Assembly (NCBI GenBank): GCA_021166815.1
Contig: JAJPEO010000296.1
Span: forward strand, 1 to 8,367
Length of the DNA: 8,367 bases
Direction of reading: 5' to 3'
DNA from: Nocardioides sp.
GTDB lineage: Bacteria > Actinomycetota > Actinomycetes > Propionibacteriales > Nocardioidaceae
Both the position numbers and the translations under genes were made by a program. Numbering within the stretch: the first letter of the stretch is position 1; each line of letters begins with the position of its first letter. The notes beneath the pieces were generated by a model, which saw nothing but the letters and a program-made list of their open reading frames with translations, did no database searches and was not told the origin of the DNA. Positions 1 to 6,317 of this stretch are shown piece after piece.

Positions 1-1038
1 GCCACTGCGGGGAAGACCGGTCTCGCAGCGCTGGTGGCACTGGGCAACTCCAACGTCGTGACCCGCCGGATCGTCGACGAGACCGACTTCCCCCGGCGCA
101 GCGAGCTGCTCGCCGCGGAGATCGCCGACGTCCGGCCCGACCTCGTGGGCCTGCAGGAGGTGGCGCTGTGGCGCAGCGGGCCGCTGGAGCTGCCGCCGCC
201 GTTCGGCACGACACCACTGGGGACCACCAACGCCGAGCACGTCGACTACGACTACCTCGCGATCCTGCTGCAGGACCTGCGCCAGGAAGGCGTGCCCTAC
301 CGCGCCGTGGTGGTGCAGGAGGAGATGGACATGGAGTCGCCGGCCTTCCTCGGCAACCCGGCGCAGGGGACCGTGAGCCAGGGCCGCGACATCCGGCTCA
401 CCATGCGCGACGTGATCCTCGTGCGCGCGAGCAGCGACCTGCGGGTCCTCGACAAGGGCCAGGCCCAGTACGACACCAAGGTCCCCGTCTCCGTGGGTGG
501 CTCCGTGCTCAACGTGATCCGTGGCTACGGGTGGGTGGACGTCGCACACGGCTCCGCCCGGCCCGTCCGCTTCGTCAACACCCACCTGGAGGCGTTCAGC
601 TCGCTGGCCGCGCTCTGGCAGGCGCGGGAGTTGGTGGACGAGACCACGGCCGCCGACCGGACCACGATCATCGCCTGTGACTGCAACTCCGACCCCCTCA
701 ACCACAGCACGAAGGCGACGGACCCCGTCCCGACCCCCCACTCGGCGCCGTACGGGCTCATCACCGGGTACGGCGGGTTCACGGACATGTGGCTGCAGTG
801 GAGGCCCGCCGAGCAGGGGTGGACGTCCGGCCTCAACGAGCGGGTCAACGAGCCGGCGCCGGGCAGCTGGACCCACCGCATCGACATGGTCTTCGCCCGC
901 ACGGCCCCCGGGCAGAGCCTCGAGGTCGTCGCGGGGGAGGTGACCGGTCGAGAGCCGGCAGCCAAGGATCCGGTGACGGGCCTGTGGCCGTCCGACCACG
1001 CCGGCGTCGTGCTGACCATCACCGGGGCGCGCGGCTGA
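1..1038 (+). CDS. Endonuclease/exonuclease/phosphatase (EEP) family protein, 5'-truncated by window edge
   Basis: The frame is open from the first base to the TGA at 1036-1038, so the gene starts upstream; the GTG at 34 is unlikely to be the true start because the first conserved EEP strand would be missing. Counting from that GTG, the visible part has the EEP (DNase I-like) signature residues in order: LQEV with metal-binding Glu42, NTHLEA with Asn182 and His184, CDCNSD with Asp216 and Asn218, HRIDMVF with Asp284, and SDHAGV with Asp321 and His322. These are the residues used by Mg-dependent phosphodiesterases such as nucleases, sphingomyelinases and inositol-phosphate phosphatases. The substrate cannot be told from the sequence. 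A signal peptide, if any, lies outside the window. The catalytic set looks complete, so an active enzyme is likely. Confidence 0.88.
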   Translation, partial: ATAGKTGLAALVALGNSNVVTRRIVDETDFPRRSELLAAEIADVRPDLVGLQEVALWRSGPLELPPPFGTTPLGTTNAEHVDYDYLAILLQDLRQEGVPYRAVVVQEEMDMESPAFLGNPAQGTVSQGRDIRLTMRDVILVRASSDLRVLDKGQAQYDTKVPVSVGGSVLNVIRGYGWVDVAHGSARPVRFVNTHLEAFSSLAALWQARELVDETTAADRTTIIACDCNSDPLNHSTKATDPVPTPHSAPYGLITGYGGFTDMWLQWRPAEQGWTSGLNERVNEPAPGSWTHRIDMVFARTAPGQSLEVVAGEVTGREPAAKDPVTGLWPSDHAGVVLTITGARG

Positions 1039-1079
1039 ACGAGGCCCTGGCTTTCCCGGTGGCCGGACGCGGACGCCCC

Positions 1080-1085
1080 TAGGCT
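1080..1085 (+). promoter_or_regulatory. -10 element TAGGCT, leaderless promoter for the CPHC/CcdA-like gene
   Basis: TAGGCT fits TANNNT and ends 6 nt before the ATG at 1092. That spacing puts the transcription start on or next to the A of ATG, the usual leaderless layout in actinomycetes. No Shine-Dalgarno sequence precedes this ATG, which agrees. I could not find a convincing -35. Confidence 0.5.
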
Positions 1086-1091
1086 GGACGC

Positions 1092-2345
1092 ATGGGGCAC
1101 GCGATCCGTGTCGTGGTGGCCCTGGCCTGGGCCCTCTGGCTGGCACTGGCCGTGGGAGCCACCAGCGCCACGGCAGCCCAGGGCGGCTCCGCCGACGGCG
1201 GGGTCGAGCTGACCCTGTTCTGGGGCGACGGCTGCCCTCACTGTGCGGCGGAGAAGGAGTGGCTCGCGACGGCGACGCAGGAGCACCCCGGACTCACCGT
1301 GCGCCAGTACGAGGTCTGGTACGACGAGGCCAACCGGAAGCTCCTCGAGGACACCGCCGCCGAGATGGGCTTCGAGGCGAGCGGGGTCCCCGTCACGATC
1401 GTCGGTGACCGGCACTGGATCGGGTGGTCGGACGGCATCCGCGACGAGATCGAGGCGTTGCTGGACGCAGCGGGCGAGGGTGACGGCGGCGGCGATCCGC
1501 CGGGGGACAGGACCTCGCGGATCGACGTACCTCTCCTCGGCGAGGTCACCGTCGGTCGCGACTCCCTCGTCGTCTCGACGCTCGTGATCGGGTTCGTCGA
1601 CGGGGTGAACCCGTGCTCCCTGTGGGTCATCTCCGTCCTGCTCGCGATTGTGGTCCGCACCGGGAGCCGGAGGCGGGTGTTCGCCGTCGGCATCACCTTC
1701 CTCCTGGTCACCGCCGGCATGTACGCCCTGTACATGGCCGGCTTGTACTCGGCCATGGGCGTGGTCTCCCACATCGGGGCGGTGCAGGTGGTGGTCGCCC
1801 TGGTAGCCCTGGTCTTCGCCCTGGTCAGCATCAAGGACTACTTCGCCTTCAAGGCGGGGCTGTCGTTCACCATCCCGGACTCGTCGAAACCGGGGATCTA
1901 CCAGCGGATGCGTCGCATCGCCGGGCAGGAGCGACTCCTGCCCGCCCTGGCAGCCACGATCGTGCTGGCGATCGGGGTGTCACTGCTGGAGACGCCGTGC
2001 ACCGCGGGCTTCCCGGTGCTGTGGACCGGTCTGCTCGATGCCAACGGGGTGGGCGCGGTCGAGGCGGCAGGCCTGTTCGTGCTCTACATGCTGCCGTTCC
2101 TGCTGGACGAGCTGCTCATCTTCGGTGTCGCGGTCGTGACGCTGCGTGCGACGAAGATGCAGGAGCGTCACGGGCGGCTGCTCAAGCTCGTGGGCGGCAC
2201 CATGATGCTGGCGCTCGCCGTGACGGTCCTGGTGGACCCGGCCCTGATGAGCGACCCCCTCGTCGCCCTGGCCGTCTTCGCGGGCGCGGTGGCGCTGGCC
2301 GCCGTCGTCCACGTCGTGACCCGAGCGGTCTCGCCGGCGCGCTAG
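1092..2345 (+). CDS. Thioredoxin-like (CPHC) domain fused to CcdA/DsbD-like membrane protein
   Basis: This 417-residue protein starts with a signal peptide (hydrophobic residues 5-24, likely cut near the ATA-A at 26-30). A thioredoxin-fold domain of about residues 36-125 follows, with the redox motif C48-P-H-C51 and a GVP cis-proline loop at 98-100. After an acidic Gly/Asp-rich linker (128-140) comes a membrane half with about six hydrophobic segments (160-185, 197-220, 227-249, 283-309, 322-350, 365-385) and a further one at 388-410. Cys175 in NPCS and Cys303 in ETPCTAG sit where CcdA/DsbD proteins keep their membrane Cys pair. The likely role is to pass reducing equivalents from the cytoplasm across the membrane to the outward-facing CPHC domain. 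In DsbD the thioredoxin domain is C-terminal, whereas here it is N-terminal. The substrate is unknown; no cytochrome c maturation genes are visible nearby. Confidence 0.85.
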   Translation: MGHAIRVVVALAWALWLALAVGATSATAAQGGSADGGVELTLFWGDGCPHCAAEKEWLATATQEHPGLTVRQYEVWYDEANRKLLEDTAAEMGFEASGVPVTIVGDRHWIGWSDGIRDEIEALLDAAGEGDGGGDPPGDRTSRIDVPLLGEVTVGRDSLVVSTLVIGFVDGVNPCSLWVISVLLAIVVRTGSRRRVFAVGITFLLVTAGMYALYMAGLYSAMGVVSHIGAVQVVVALVALVFALVSIKDYFAFKAGLSFTIPDSSKPGIYQRMRRIAGQERLLPALAATIVLAIGVSLLETPCTAGFPVLWTGLLDANGVGAVEAAGLFVLYMLPFLLDELLIFGVAVVTLRATKMQERHGRLLKLVGGTMMLALAVTVLVDPALMSDPLVALAVFAGAVALAAVVHVVTRAVSPAR

Positions 2346-3025
2346 GGAGCACTCGCCCCGGACCAGAAGCGCCGCAGCAGTGCCGTGGCGCGGGGGTCCT
2401 TGTGGGCCGCGTGACCCGCTCCGGGCAGCTCGGCGTGGGCGGCCCCGAGCGCGACCAGGGCCTGCGCAGTCTGGTCGTACAGCGCACTCCAGTCTCCGGT
2501 GACCACCATCGTCGGCACGGGAAGCCCGAGATCGGGGTCGATGCCCGTACGCCACGGCGGTCGGAGTGCGCGCAGTCGACCCACTGCCTCCTCCAGCTCG
2601 TCGTCGGTCATCTGCGGGGGCTCCGTGCCCATGGCTGCCGAGAACCGGGCCGAGAACTCGCGGGCGGAGACGTCGGGGTCGTCGGCGACGGCGTACACCG
2701 GGTCCATGGCAGCGATGTGCTCCTCCACAGCTGGCTTGCCTCGCGCCAAGTCGAAGGCGGCCGGCTCGAACAGCGCCAGGGAGGTCACCAGCTCCGGATG
2801 GCGCTGGGCCGCGATGACCGCAGCGTTCGCGCCGTACGACGTGGCCACCACGTGGCCCGGCCTCGCCGCTCGTAGCTCGTCGACGATGCGCTCCGCGTCG
2901 CGACCCGCATGGTCGCCTCCCGGTGCCCTGTCGAGGAAGACCCAGCCCGGCTCGCGCTCGGATGCCTGCAGCGGCCAGCCGTCTGCTCCCGCTCGTCCAG
3001 CACCGTGCATGAAGACCACCACCAT
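2342..3025 (-). CDS. Alpha/beta hydrolase family protein
   Basis: The 227-residue product opens with MVVVFMHGAG, the first strand plus an HG oxyanion-hole motif (7-10). The nucleophile elbow is A61-T-S63-Y-G65, with Ser63 as nucleophile; the first Gly of the usual GxSxG is Ala. Asp178 in VVTGDWS and His205 in PGAGHAAHKDP complete a plausible triad, and residues about 85-160 form the helical cap. It is soluble, with no signal peptide. Substrate is unknown; an esterase or carboxylic-ester hydrolase is the default guess. The ATG at 3025 is preceded by a weak AGGGTG at 3031-3036. The stop codon shares the CTAG at 2342-2345 with the convergent redox gene, so no terminator separates the two. A large palindrome lies 20 nt upstream of the start. 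Confidence 0.85.
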   Translation of the reverse strand: MVVVFMHGAGRAGADGWPLQASEREPGWVFLDRAPGGDHAGRDAERIVDELRAARPGHVVATSYGANAAVIAAQRHPELVTSLALFEPAAFDLARGKPAVEEHIAAMDPVYAVADDPDVSAREFSARFSAAMGTEPPQMTDDELEEAVGRLRALRPPWRTGIDPDLGLPVPTMVVTGDWSALYDQTAQALVALGAAHAELPGAGHAAHKDPRATALLRRFWSGASAP

Positions 3026-3045
3026 GGCGACACCCTGTCATCAGG

Positions 3046-3111
3046 CGACCCTGCCTGCGACGTGGCGCGGCACGGTCGATCGCCGTGTTCGCAACGTCGC
3101 AGGCAGGGTCG
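3046..3111. repeat. Nested palindrome with perfect 18-bp inverted arms
   Basis: The left arm at 3046-3063, CGACCCTGCCTGCGACGT, is the exact reverse complement of 3094-3111. The 30-nt centre holds a second, almost concentric inverted repeat: CACGG at 3071-3075 against CCGTG at 3083-3087 around a TCGATCG loop. The element lies between two divergent genes, upstream of both, so it is not in the place of a terminator. It could fold as a cruciform or as an RNA hairpin in either leader, bind a dimeric regulator, or be a short repetitive or MITE-like element. I see no flanking direct repeats that would mark an insertion. Confidence 0.85.
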
Positions 3112-3180
3112 GATCGGGACTTTGGCCTCTGCCGCAGTGGCTCACGGTGCGGACCATGGGGAGAGGGACACCCACGTGCG

Positions 3181-3186
3181 GGAGGA
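3181..3186 (+). promoter_or_regulatory. Ribosome binding site GGAGGA fixing the flavodoxin start
   Basis: GGAGGA with 8 nt to the ATG at 3195 is a near-consensus Shine-Dalgarno sequence. An in-frame ATG at 3156 would add 13 residues (beginning MGRGT) that do not belong to the flavodoxin fold, so 3195 is preferred. Confidence 0.75.
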
Positions 3187-3194
3187 AGCAGAAG

Positions 3195-3704
3195 ATGAGG
3201 ACGTTGGTCGTGTACGAGTCCATGTGGGGCAACACGCGCGAGGTCGCCGAGACCATCGCGGAGGCCCTCGGAGGTGGTGCGACGGTCGTCGAGGCGGCCC
3301 GAGCCCCCGAGTCGGTCCCGGAGGACATCGACCTCCTGGTCGTGGGTGGGCCGACGCACGCCTTCTCCATGAGCCGCGCCTCGACACGACGCGACGCCGA
3401 GGCCAAGGGAGCCCGTTCCGGCGACGCCGGCAGCGGCATCCGGGAGTGGCTCGCTGCCCTGCCGTCGTCCGACGTCCGGGTGGCGACGTTCGACACCCGC
3501 GTCGGCTCCGTACGCCGTCTGCCGGGCTCGGCGGCGAAAGCGGCTGCCAAGGAGGTACGTCGCCACGCTCTGGGGCACCTCGTCGACACCGAGAGCTTCT
3601 ACGTCGCCGACATGTCCGGTCCACTGCTCGACGGCGAACTCGAGCGCGCACGTACCTGGGGACACGAGCTGGCTGCCAAGTGTGGCGCCAGGACGCACGA
3701 ATAG
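3195..3704 (+). CDS. Flavodoxin-like FMN-binding protein
   Basis: The 169-residue product begins MRTLVVYESMWGNTREVA. That is the first beta strand followed by the FMN phosphate-binding loop (S9-M-W-G-N-T14), with Met-Trp where classical flavodoxins have x-T. LLVVGGPTHAFSMS (47-60) matches the strand and loop that contact the isoalloxazine ring. Residues 61-80 are charged and probably form a flexible segment, and the C-terminal helix is at about 147-162. The length fits single-domain flavodoxins. It probably carries electrons, or acts as a small FMN oxidoreductase, in the cytoplasm; the partner is unknown. A membrane protein gene follows 27 nt later on the same strand, so the two are likely co-transcribed. 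Confidence 0.88.
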   Translation: MRTLVVYESMWGNTREVAETIAEALGGGATVVEAARAPESVPEDIDLLVVGGPTHAFSMSRASTRRDAEAKGARSGDAGSGIREWLAALPSSDVRVATFDTRVGSVRRLPGSAAKAAAKEVRRHALGHLVDTESFYVADMSGPLLDGELERARTWGHELAAKCGARTHE

Positions 3705-3731
3705 CACCCTCACGAGGTCTCCAGGAACGAG

Positions 3732-4148
3732 GTGGGAGCTGTGGGACCGGGAATCCGCGGGAACAAGGGCCTACTCAGCCTGCTGCTGTTCAACGGCGTG
3801 ACTGCCGTCGGTGGGGGACTCGCCCTGATCACTGACTGGATCCCCGAACAGGCGCCATGGGTCCGGCACAACGACTTCGCAAGCAACTACTTCCCGGGTG
3901 TCATCCTGATGGCCGTCGTCGGCGGCAGCTCGCTGATCGCCGCGATCGCGCTGGTGAAGCTCGTCCCCGGATGGCAGCTCGCCAGCATCGTCGCCGGGGC
4001 CGTCATGGTGTTCTGGATCGTGGGGGAGGTCGCGTCGATCCGCGGCTTCCACTTCCTGCAGGTGGTCTACCTGGTCACGGGCGGGCTGGTCCTGTGGTGG
4101 ACACCTGGCGGATCAGCCCCGCGGACGGAAGTCCCGGATCCGCCGTAG
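3732..4148 (+). CDS. Small four-helix integral membrane protein, unknown function
   Basis: The 138-residue product has four hydrophobic segments: about 14-36, 55-78, 82-103 and 107-124. It ends in a short Pro-rich hydrophilic tail. Gly-rich pairs in the helices (GGG, GGSS) and WIVGEV in the third segment resemble small conserved actinobacterial membrane proteins with no known function; I do not assign one. There are two possible GTG starts: 3732, preceded by AGGA at 3723-3726, and 3741, preceded by AGGTGG at 3730-3735 with a 5-nt gap. The second would remove three residues and is equally likely. It sits 27 nt behind the flavodoxin gene, so an operon is likely. A functional link, such as membrane delivery of electrons, is only inferred. 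Confidence 0.8.
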   Translation: MGAVGPGIRGNKGLLSLLLFNGVTAVGGGLALITDWIPEQAPWVRHNDFASNYFPGVILMAVVGGSSLIAAIALVKLVPGWQLASIVAGAVMVFWIVGEVASIRGFHFLQVVYLVTGGLVLWWTPGGSAPRTEVPDPP

Positions 4149-4204
4149 TCAGGCTCGGTTGCAGAGACGGACCGAACGTGGTGCTCGGCATGATGGGGGC
4201 GATG

Positions 4205-4210
4205 TAGGGT
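4205..4210 (+). promoter_or_regulatory. Candidate -10 element TAGGGT for the HEAT-SUKH gene
   Basis: TAGGGT fits TANNNT and ends 8 nt before the GTG at 4219, which would then be read from a leaderless or nearly leaderless transcript. No clear -35 is visible at 17-18 nt upstream. Confidence 0.35.
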
Positions 4211-4218
4211 CCCGTGCG

Positions 4219-5556
4219 GTGACGGCGACTGAGGACTTGCAGCGCATCGCACGAGACCGAGCGGCGCCGATCAACGAGCGAGTCGGTGCGATCGGCACGT
4301 TGGCAGAGGCAGTGGAGCCGGCCCTTGCGGCCCGCGCCGCGCTCTGGCGCGACGTCCTCCACGAGGTCCTTTTCGACGAGACTGATGCGGCCCCGGTGAG
4401 GGTGGCCGCCGCCCATGCCGCAGCCTCCGTGGGTGGCGTGGCCGTGAACAACCTCTGTGCCTCGACATCCCCGGACAAGCCCGAGATCCGAAGAGCCATC
4501 GTGGCGGCGCTGCACGCGATAGGGCAGCAGCCTCTGTCCGAGTACATGGAAGGTCGGCTCGAGAAAGAGATGCAGAAGCTGTCGAACGGCCTGACCGTGC
4601 TTCCGTTCGTGAACCTCACGCTCGCCTTCGGCGCCGACCCGCGCATCGTCCCCGTACTTCGAGCCGGTCTGGAAGACGAACAGGTGGACGTTCGAGCATC
4701 GGCCGTTCTGCAGTTCGCTCAGATCGGCGAACTGCGACCGGCGACCGAGGCCCTCGGTGGCCCGGAGGAGGGCGCCGTACGAGCCACTTCAGCCGACGCC
4801 ATCGGCCACTACTGGACCGGCGACAGCGACGCGATCTCGGCACTGCAGGATGCGGCGGGGGACGACGATCCGAAGGTCGCGAAGGCGGCGAAGGCGGCGC
4901 TACGACGGCTGCGGGTCCTCGAGTTCGCCCAACCCCCACAGGGACTCGCACAGGTGCCGACGCCCGTGATCGAGATCGACCCGAGGTTCCCCTGGTCGGA
5001 GCTGCTACGCCGGTGGAGCCGCGAGCTCTGTGCCGACGAGGCCTTCGCACTCACCCAGGACGACGAAGTCGTCGAGTCCGGGTGGACCGGCGCGGACCCG
5101 GTCGGGGAGGAAGAGCTGCTCGACCTGGAGCGACGACTGGGGCGCAGCCTCCCGCCGTCCTACAGGTCCTTCCTGATGACGACGAACGGCTACGTCGGCG
5201 GGGGAAGCGGCGAACGGATACGCCCGGCGTGCGAGGTGAAGCCCTTCACCGTCGACGAAGGCGAATGGGTGGACGTCTGGCTCGACACTGCCGGTGACGG
5301 CACGCCGCTCACCATGGCCGAGCACGTGGCAACACGGGGCGAGGACGTCGTCCACGCCCGATGGGAGCTGCTGTCCGACGCGATCCAGGTCAGCGACGCC
5401 CATGACGGCGCGGTCTACCTCCTGTGCCCCAGCGTCACCGATCCCGAAGGCGAGTGGGAGGCGTGGCTGTTCGCCAACTGGCTGCCCGGCGCCGCCCGCT
5501 ACGCCTCGTGGTGGGACCTCATCGACGCGGAGCACCTGGACTGGGAGAGCCGCTGA
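4219..5556 (+). CDS. HEAT-repeat protein with C-terminal SUKH (SMI1/KNR4) domain
   Basis: From the GTG at 4219 the product has 445 residues. A TTG at 4159 would add 20 residues of low-complexity Arg/Gly-rich sequence and cross the -10 at 4205, so it is rejected. Residues 1-235 are helical repeats rich in Ala, Leu and Arg (for example VRVAAAHAAASVG, VDVRASAVLQFAQIG, PKVAKAAKAALRRLR), typical of HEAT/PBS-lyase-type repeats. Residues about 290-445 carry the SUKH signature: EEELLDLERRLGRSLPPSYR, then FLMTTNG, and a C-terminal GEWEAWLFANWLPGA block. SUKH proteins are known mainly as immunity proteins of contact-dependent and polymorphic toxin systems, but many are orphans. No toxin or secretion gene is visible next to this one, so immunity is possible but unproven. 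It is cytoplasmic, with no signal peptide, and convergent to the toxin-antitoxin pair. Confidence 0.85.
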   Translation: MTATEDLQRIARDRAAPINERVGAIGTLAEAVEPALAARAALWRDVLHEVLFDETDAAPVRVAAAHAAASVGGVAVNNLCASTSPDKPEIRRAIVAALHAIGQQPLSEYMEGRLEKEMQKLSNGLTVLPFVNLTLAFGADPRIVPVLRAGLEDEQVDVRASAVLQFAQIGELRPATEALGGPEEGAVRATSADAIGHYWTGDSDAISALQDAAGDDDPKVAKAAKAALRRLRVLEFAQPPQGLAQVPTPVIEIDPRFPWSELLRRWSRELCADEAFALTQDDEVVESGWTGADPVGEEELLDLERRLGRSLPPSYRSFLMTTNGYVGGGSGERIRPACEVKPFTVDEGEWVDVWLDTAGDGTPLTMAEHVATRGEDVVHARWELLSDAIQVSDAHDGAVYLLCPSVTDPEGEWEAWLFANWLPGAARYASWWDLIDAEHLDWESR

Positions 5557-5640
5557 CTGGCCCGCCCGCCGGGCGCCGAAGGGCTGTTGATCTCCACCTC
5601 GAGCTCGGCCTGGACGGGCGCGGCTCCGGCTCACTGTTCG

Positions 5641-5943
5641 TCATGATGATGCCGGGTGCAGCTCGAGCCGCAGGCCGAGCGCGTTGGTGACCTTGAGGAT
5701 GGTCGACCAGGTTGGGTTGCCGTCCGCGGAGAGCGCCTTGTAGAGACCATCGCGGCTCATGCCGACGCGGCGCGCGAGCTCGCTCATGTTCTGTGACCGG
5801 GCGATGATGCCGAGCGCGTGGGGAACGGCGCTGGGGTCGTCAATCGAGTCTTCGAGGGCGACCTCGAGGAAGGCCACGACGTCATCAAGGGTCTCGAGAT
5901 AGTCGGCTGCGTCGAAGCGCTTGTGCTTCACGCTCGTGGTCAT
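5641..5943 (-). CDS. HI1420-type antitoxin with HTH domain (HigA-like)
   Basis: The 100-residue product starts MTTSVKHKRFDAADYLET. Its N-terminal half (DAADYLETLDDVVAFLEVALED, then ALGIIARSQNM) and its C-terminal helix-turn-helix (about 53-95, with SELARRVGMSRDGLYKALS and GNPTWSTILKVTNALGLRL) are diagnostic of the addiction-module antidote family described as 'dnstrm_HI1420' (TIGR02684, COG3636). It should bind and neutralise the toxin encoded just upstream and repress the shared promoter. The ATG at 5943 overlaps the toxin TGA as ATGA, giving translational coupling. A longer in-frame reading back to 6225 is antisense to nothing real but runs inside the toxin gene in another frame and is not coding. 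Toxin-first order is the HigBA arrangement. Confidence 0.92.
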   Translation of the reverse strand: MTTSVKHKRFDAADYLETLDDVVAFLEVALEDSIDDPSAVPHALGIIARSQNMSELARRVGMSRDGLYKALSADGNPTWSTILKVTNALGLRLELHPASS

Positions 5944-6317
5944 TGCTTGCCCTCGTTCCTCTGCTCGTCGCGCCACCGCTTGGCCGGTTCGTGTGCCAGG
6001 TCGATGTCCTTCTGCTGCGTGGACTTGTCGCCGCCGCAGAGCAACAGGATCAGCGCGTCCCCGTCTTGGGCGTAGTAGACCCGGTAGCCCGGGCCCACAT
6101 CGAGCCGCAGCTCCGACAGCCCCTTCCCGATCGGTCGCACGTCGCCCGGGTTCCCCTGGGTGAGGCGATCGAGCCGGCGGAGGATGCGTGCCTTGCCTCG
6201 TACGTCCTTCAGCTTCTTCAACCATGTCTCGAACTCGTCTGTCTGGACGACTTCGATCTCCTGTCGACTATAACTGACACCTTGGTTGAGTGTCGACGGC
6301 TGGCGGTCAGGTGTCAT
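5940..6317 (-). CDS. HI1419-type toxin, RelE/HigB superfamily
   Basis: The product is 125 residues from the ATG at 6317. Residues 21-113 match the addiction-module killer family described as 'upstrm_HI1419' (TIGR02683, Gp49-like/RelE superfamily): FETWLKKLKDVRGKARILRRLDRL, GNPGDVRPIGKGLSELRLD, GPGYRVYY, and LLLCGGDKSTQQKDI at 91-105. Superfamily members are usually ribosome-associated or free mRNA endonucleases. Family members are about 95-105 residues and begin right where EVVQTDEF lies (residue 22 here), so the first 20 residues (MTPDRQ...SRQE) look extra. The codon at the expected start is ATC (6257-6255), with no ATG, GTG or TTG nearby. The ATG at 6317 does have a GAGGA at 6323-6327 with a 5-nt gap. 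The start is therefore uncertain. Its stop overlaps the antitoxin start. Confidence 0.87.
   Translation of the reverse strand: MTPDRQPSTLNQGVSYSRQEIEVVQTDEFETWLKKLKDVRGKARILRRLDRLTQGNPGDVRPIGKGLSELRLDVGPGYRVYYAQDGDALILLLCGGDKSTQQKDIDLAHEPAKRWRDEQRNEGKQ
6262..6297. repeat. Direct repeat TGTCGAC x2, candidate antitoxin operator
   Basis: TGTCGAC occurs at 6262-6268 and again at 6291-6297, 29 bp apart, or nearly three helical turns. One copy covers the candidate -35 and the other overlaps the candidate -10 of the toxin promoter. Toxin-antitoxin operons of this class are usually repressed by the antitoxin binding repeated or inverted sites at the promoter, so these are plausible operator half-sites. 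The role is inferred. Confidence 0.4.
6267..6296 (-). promoter_or_regulatory. Candidate toxin-antitoxin promoter: TCGACA / 18 bp / TATAGT
   Basis: Read on the minus strand, -35 TCGACA (6296-6291, five of six to TTGACA) and -10 TATAGT (6272-6267, five of six to TATAAT) are separated by 18 bp. It is the best-looking sigma70-type promoter in the window and directly precedes the conserved part of the toxin. It lies inside the longer toxin frame that starts at 6317. Transcription from it would begin near 6260 and could not express the first 20 codons. Confidence 0.5.

Noticed and set aside
525..1772. Long open frame on the minus strand across the EEP and redox genes (415 codons)
   Set aside because: It is antisense to two genes with clear family motifs, and its translation is a low-complexity Arg/Gly/His/Pro mix with no domain. 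Such frames are expected at this GC content.
1613..2875. 420-codon plus-strand open frame overlapping the redox and hydrolase genes
   Set aside because: It is an alternative frame of the CcdA-like gene, and the composition is that of shifted GC-rich code.
1980..3713. 577-codon minus-strand open frame across the redox, hydrolase and flavodoxin genes
   Set aside because: It overlaps three well-supported genes in another frame, is Arg/Gly-rich throughout, and runs through the palindrome at 3046-3111 without any recognisable fold.
2909..3835. 308-codon plus-strand frame over the flavodoxin gene
   Set aside because: It is out of frame with the clear flavodoxin and made of Arg/Gly/His runs.
4875..4903. 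Tandem GCGAAGGCG repeat in the HEAT-SUKH gene
   Set aside because: It encodes the K-A-A-K-A-A stretch of a helix and is explained by codon preference, not by a functional DNA repeat.
5563..5575. Small hairpin CGCCC-GCC-GGGCG after the HEAT-SUKH gene as a terminator
   Set aside because: A 5-bp stem with a 3-nt loop and no T-tract occurs by chance very often in DNA this GC-rich.
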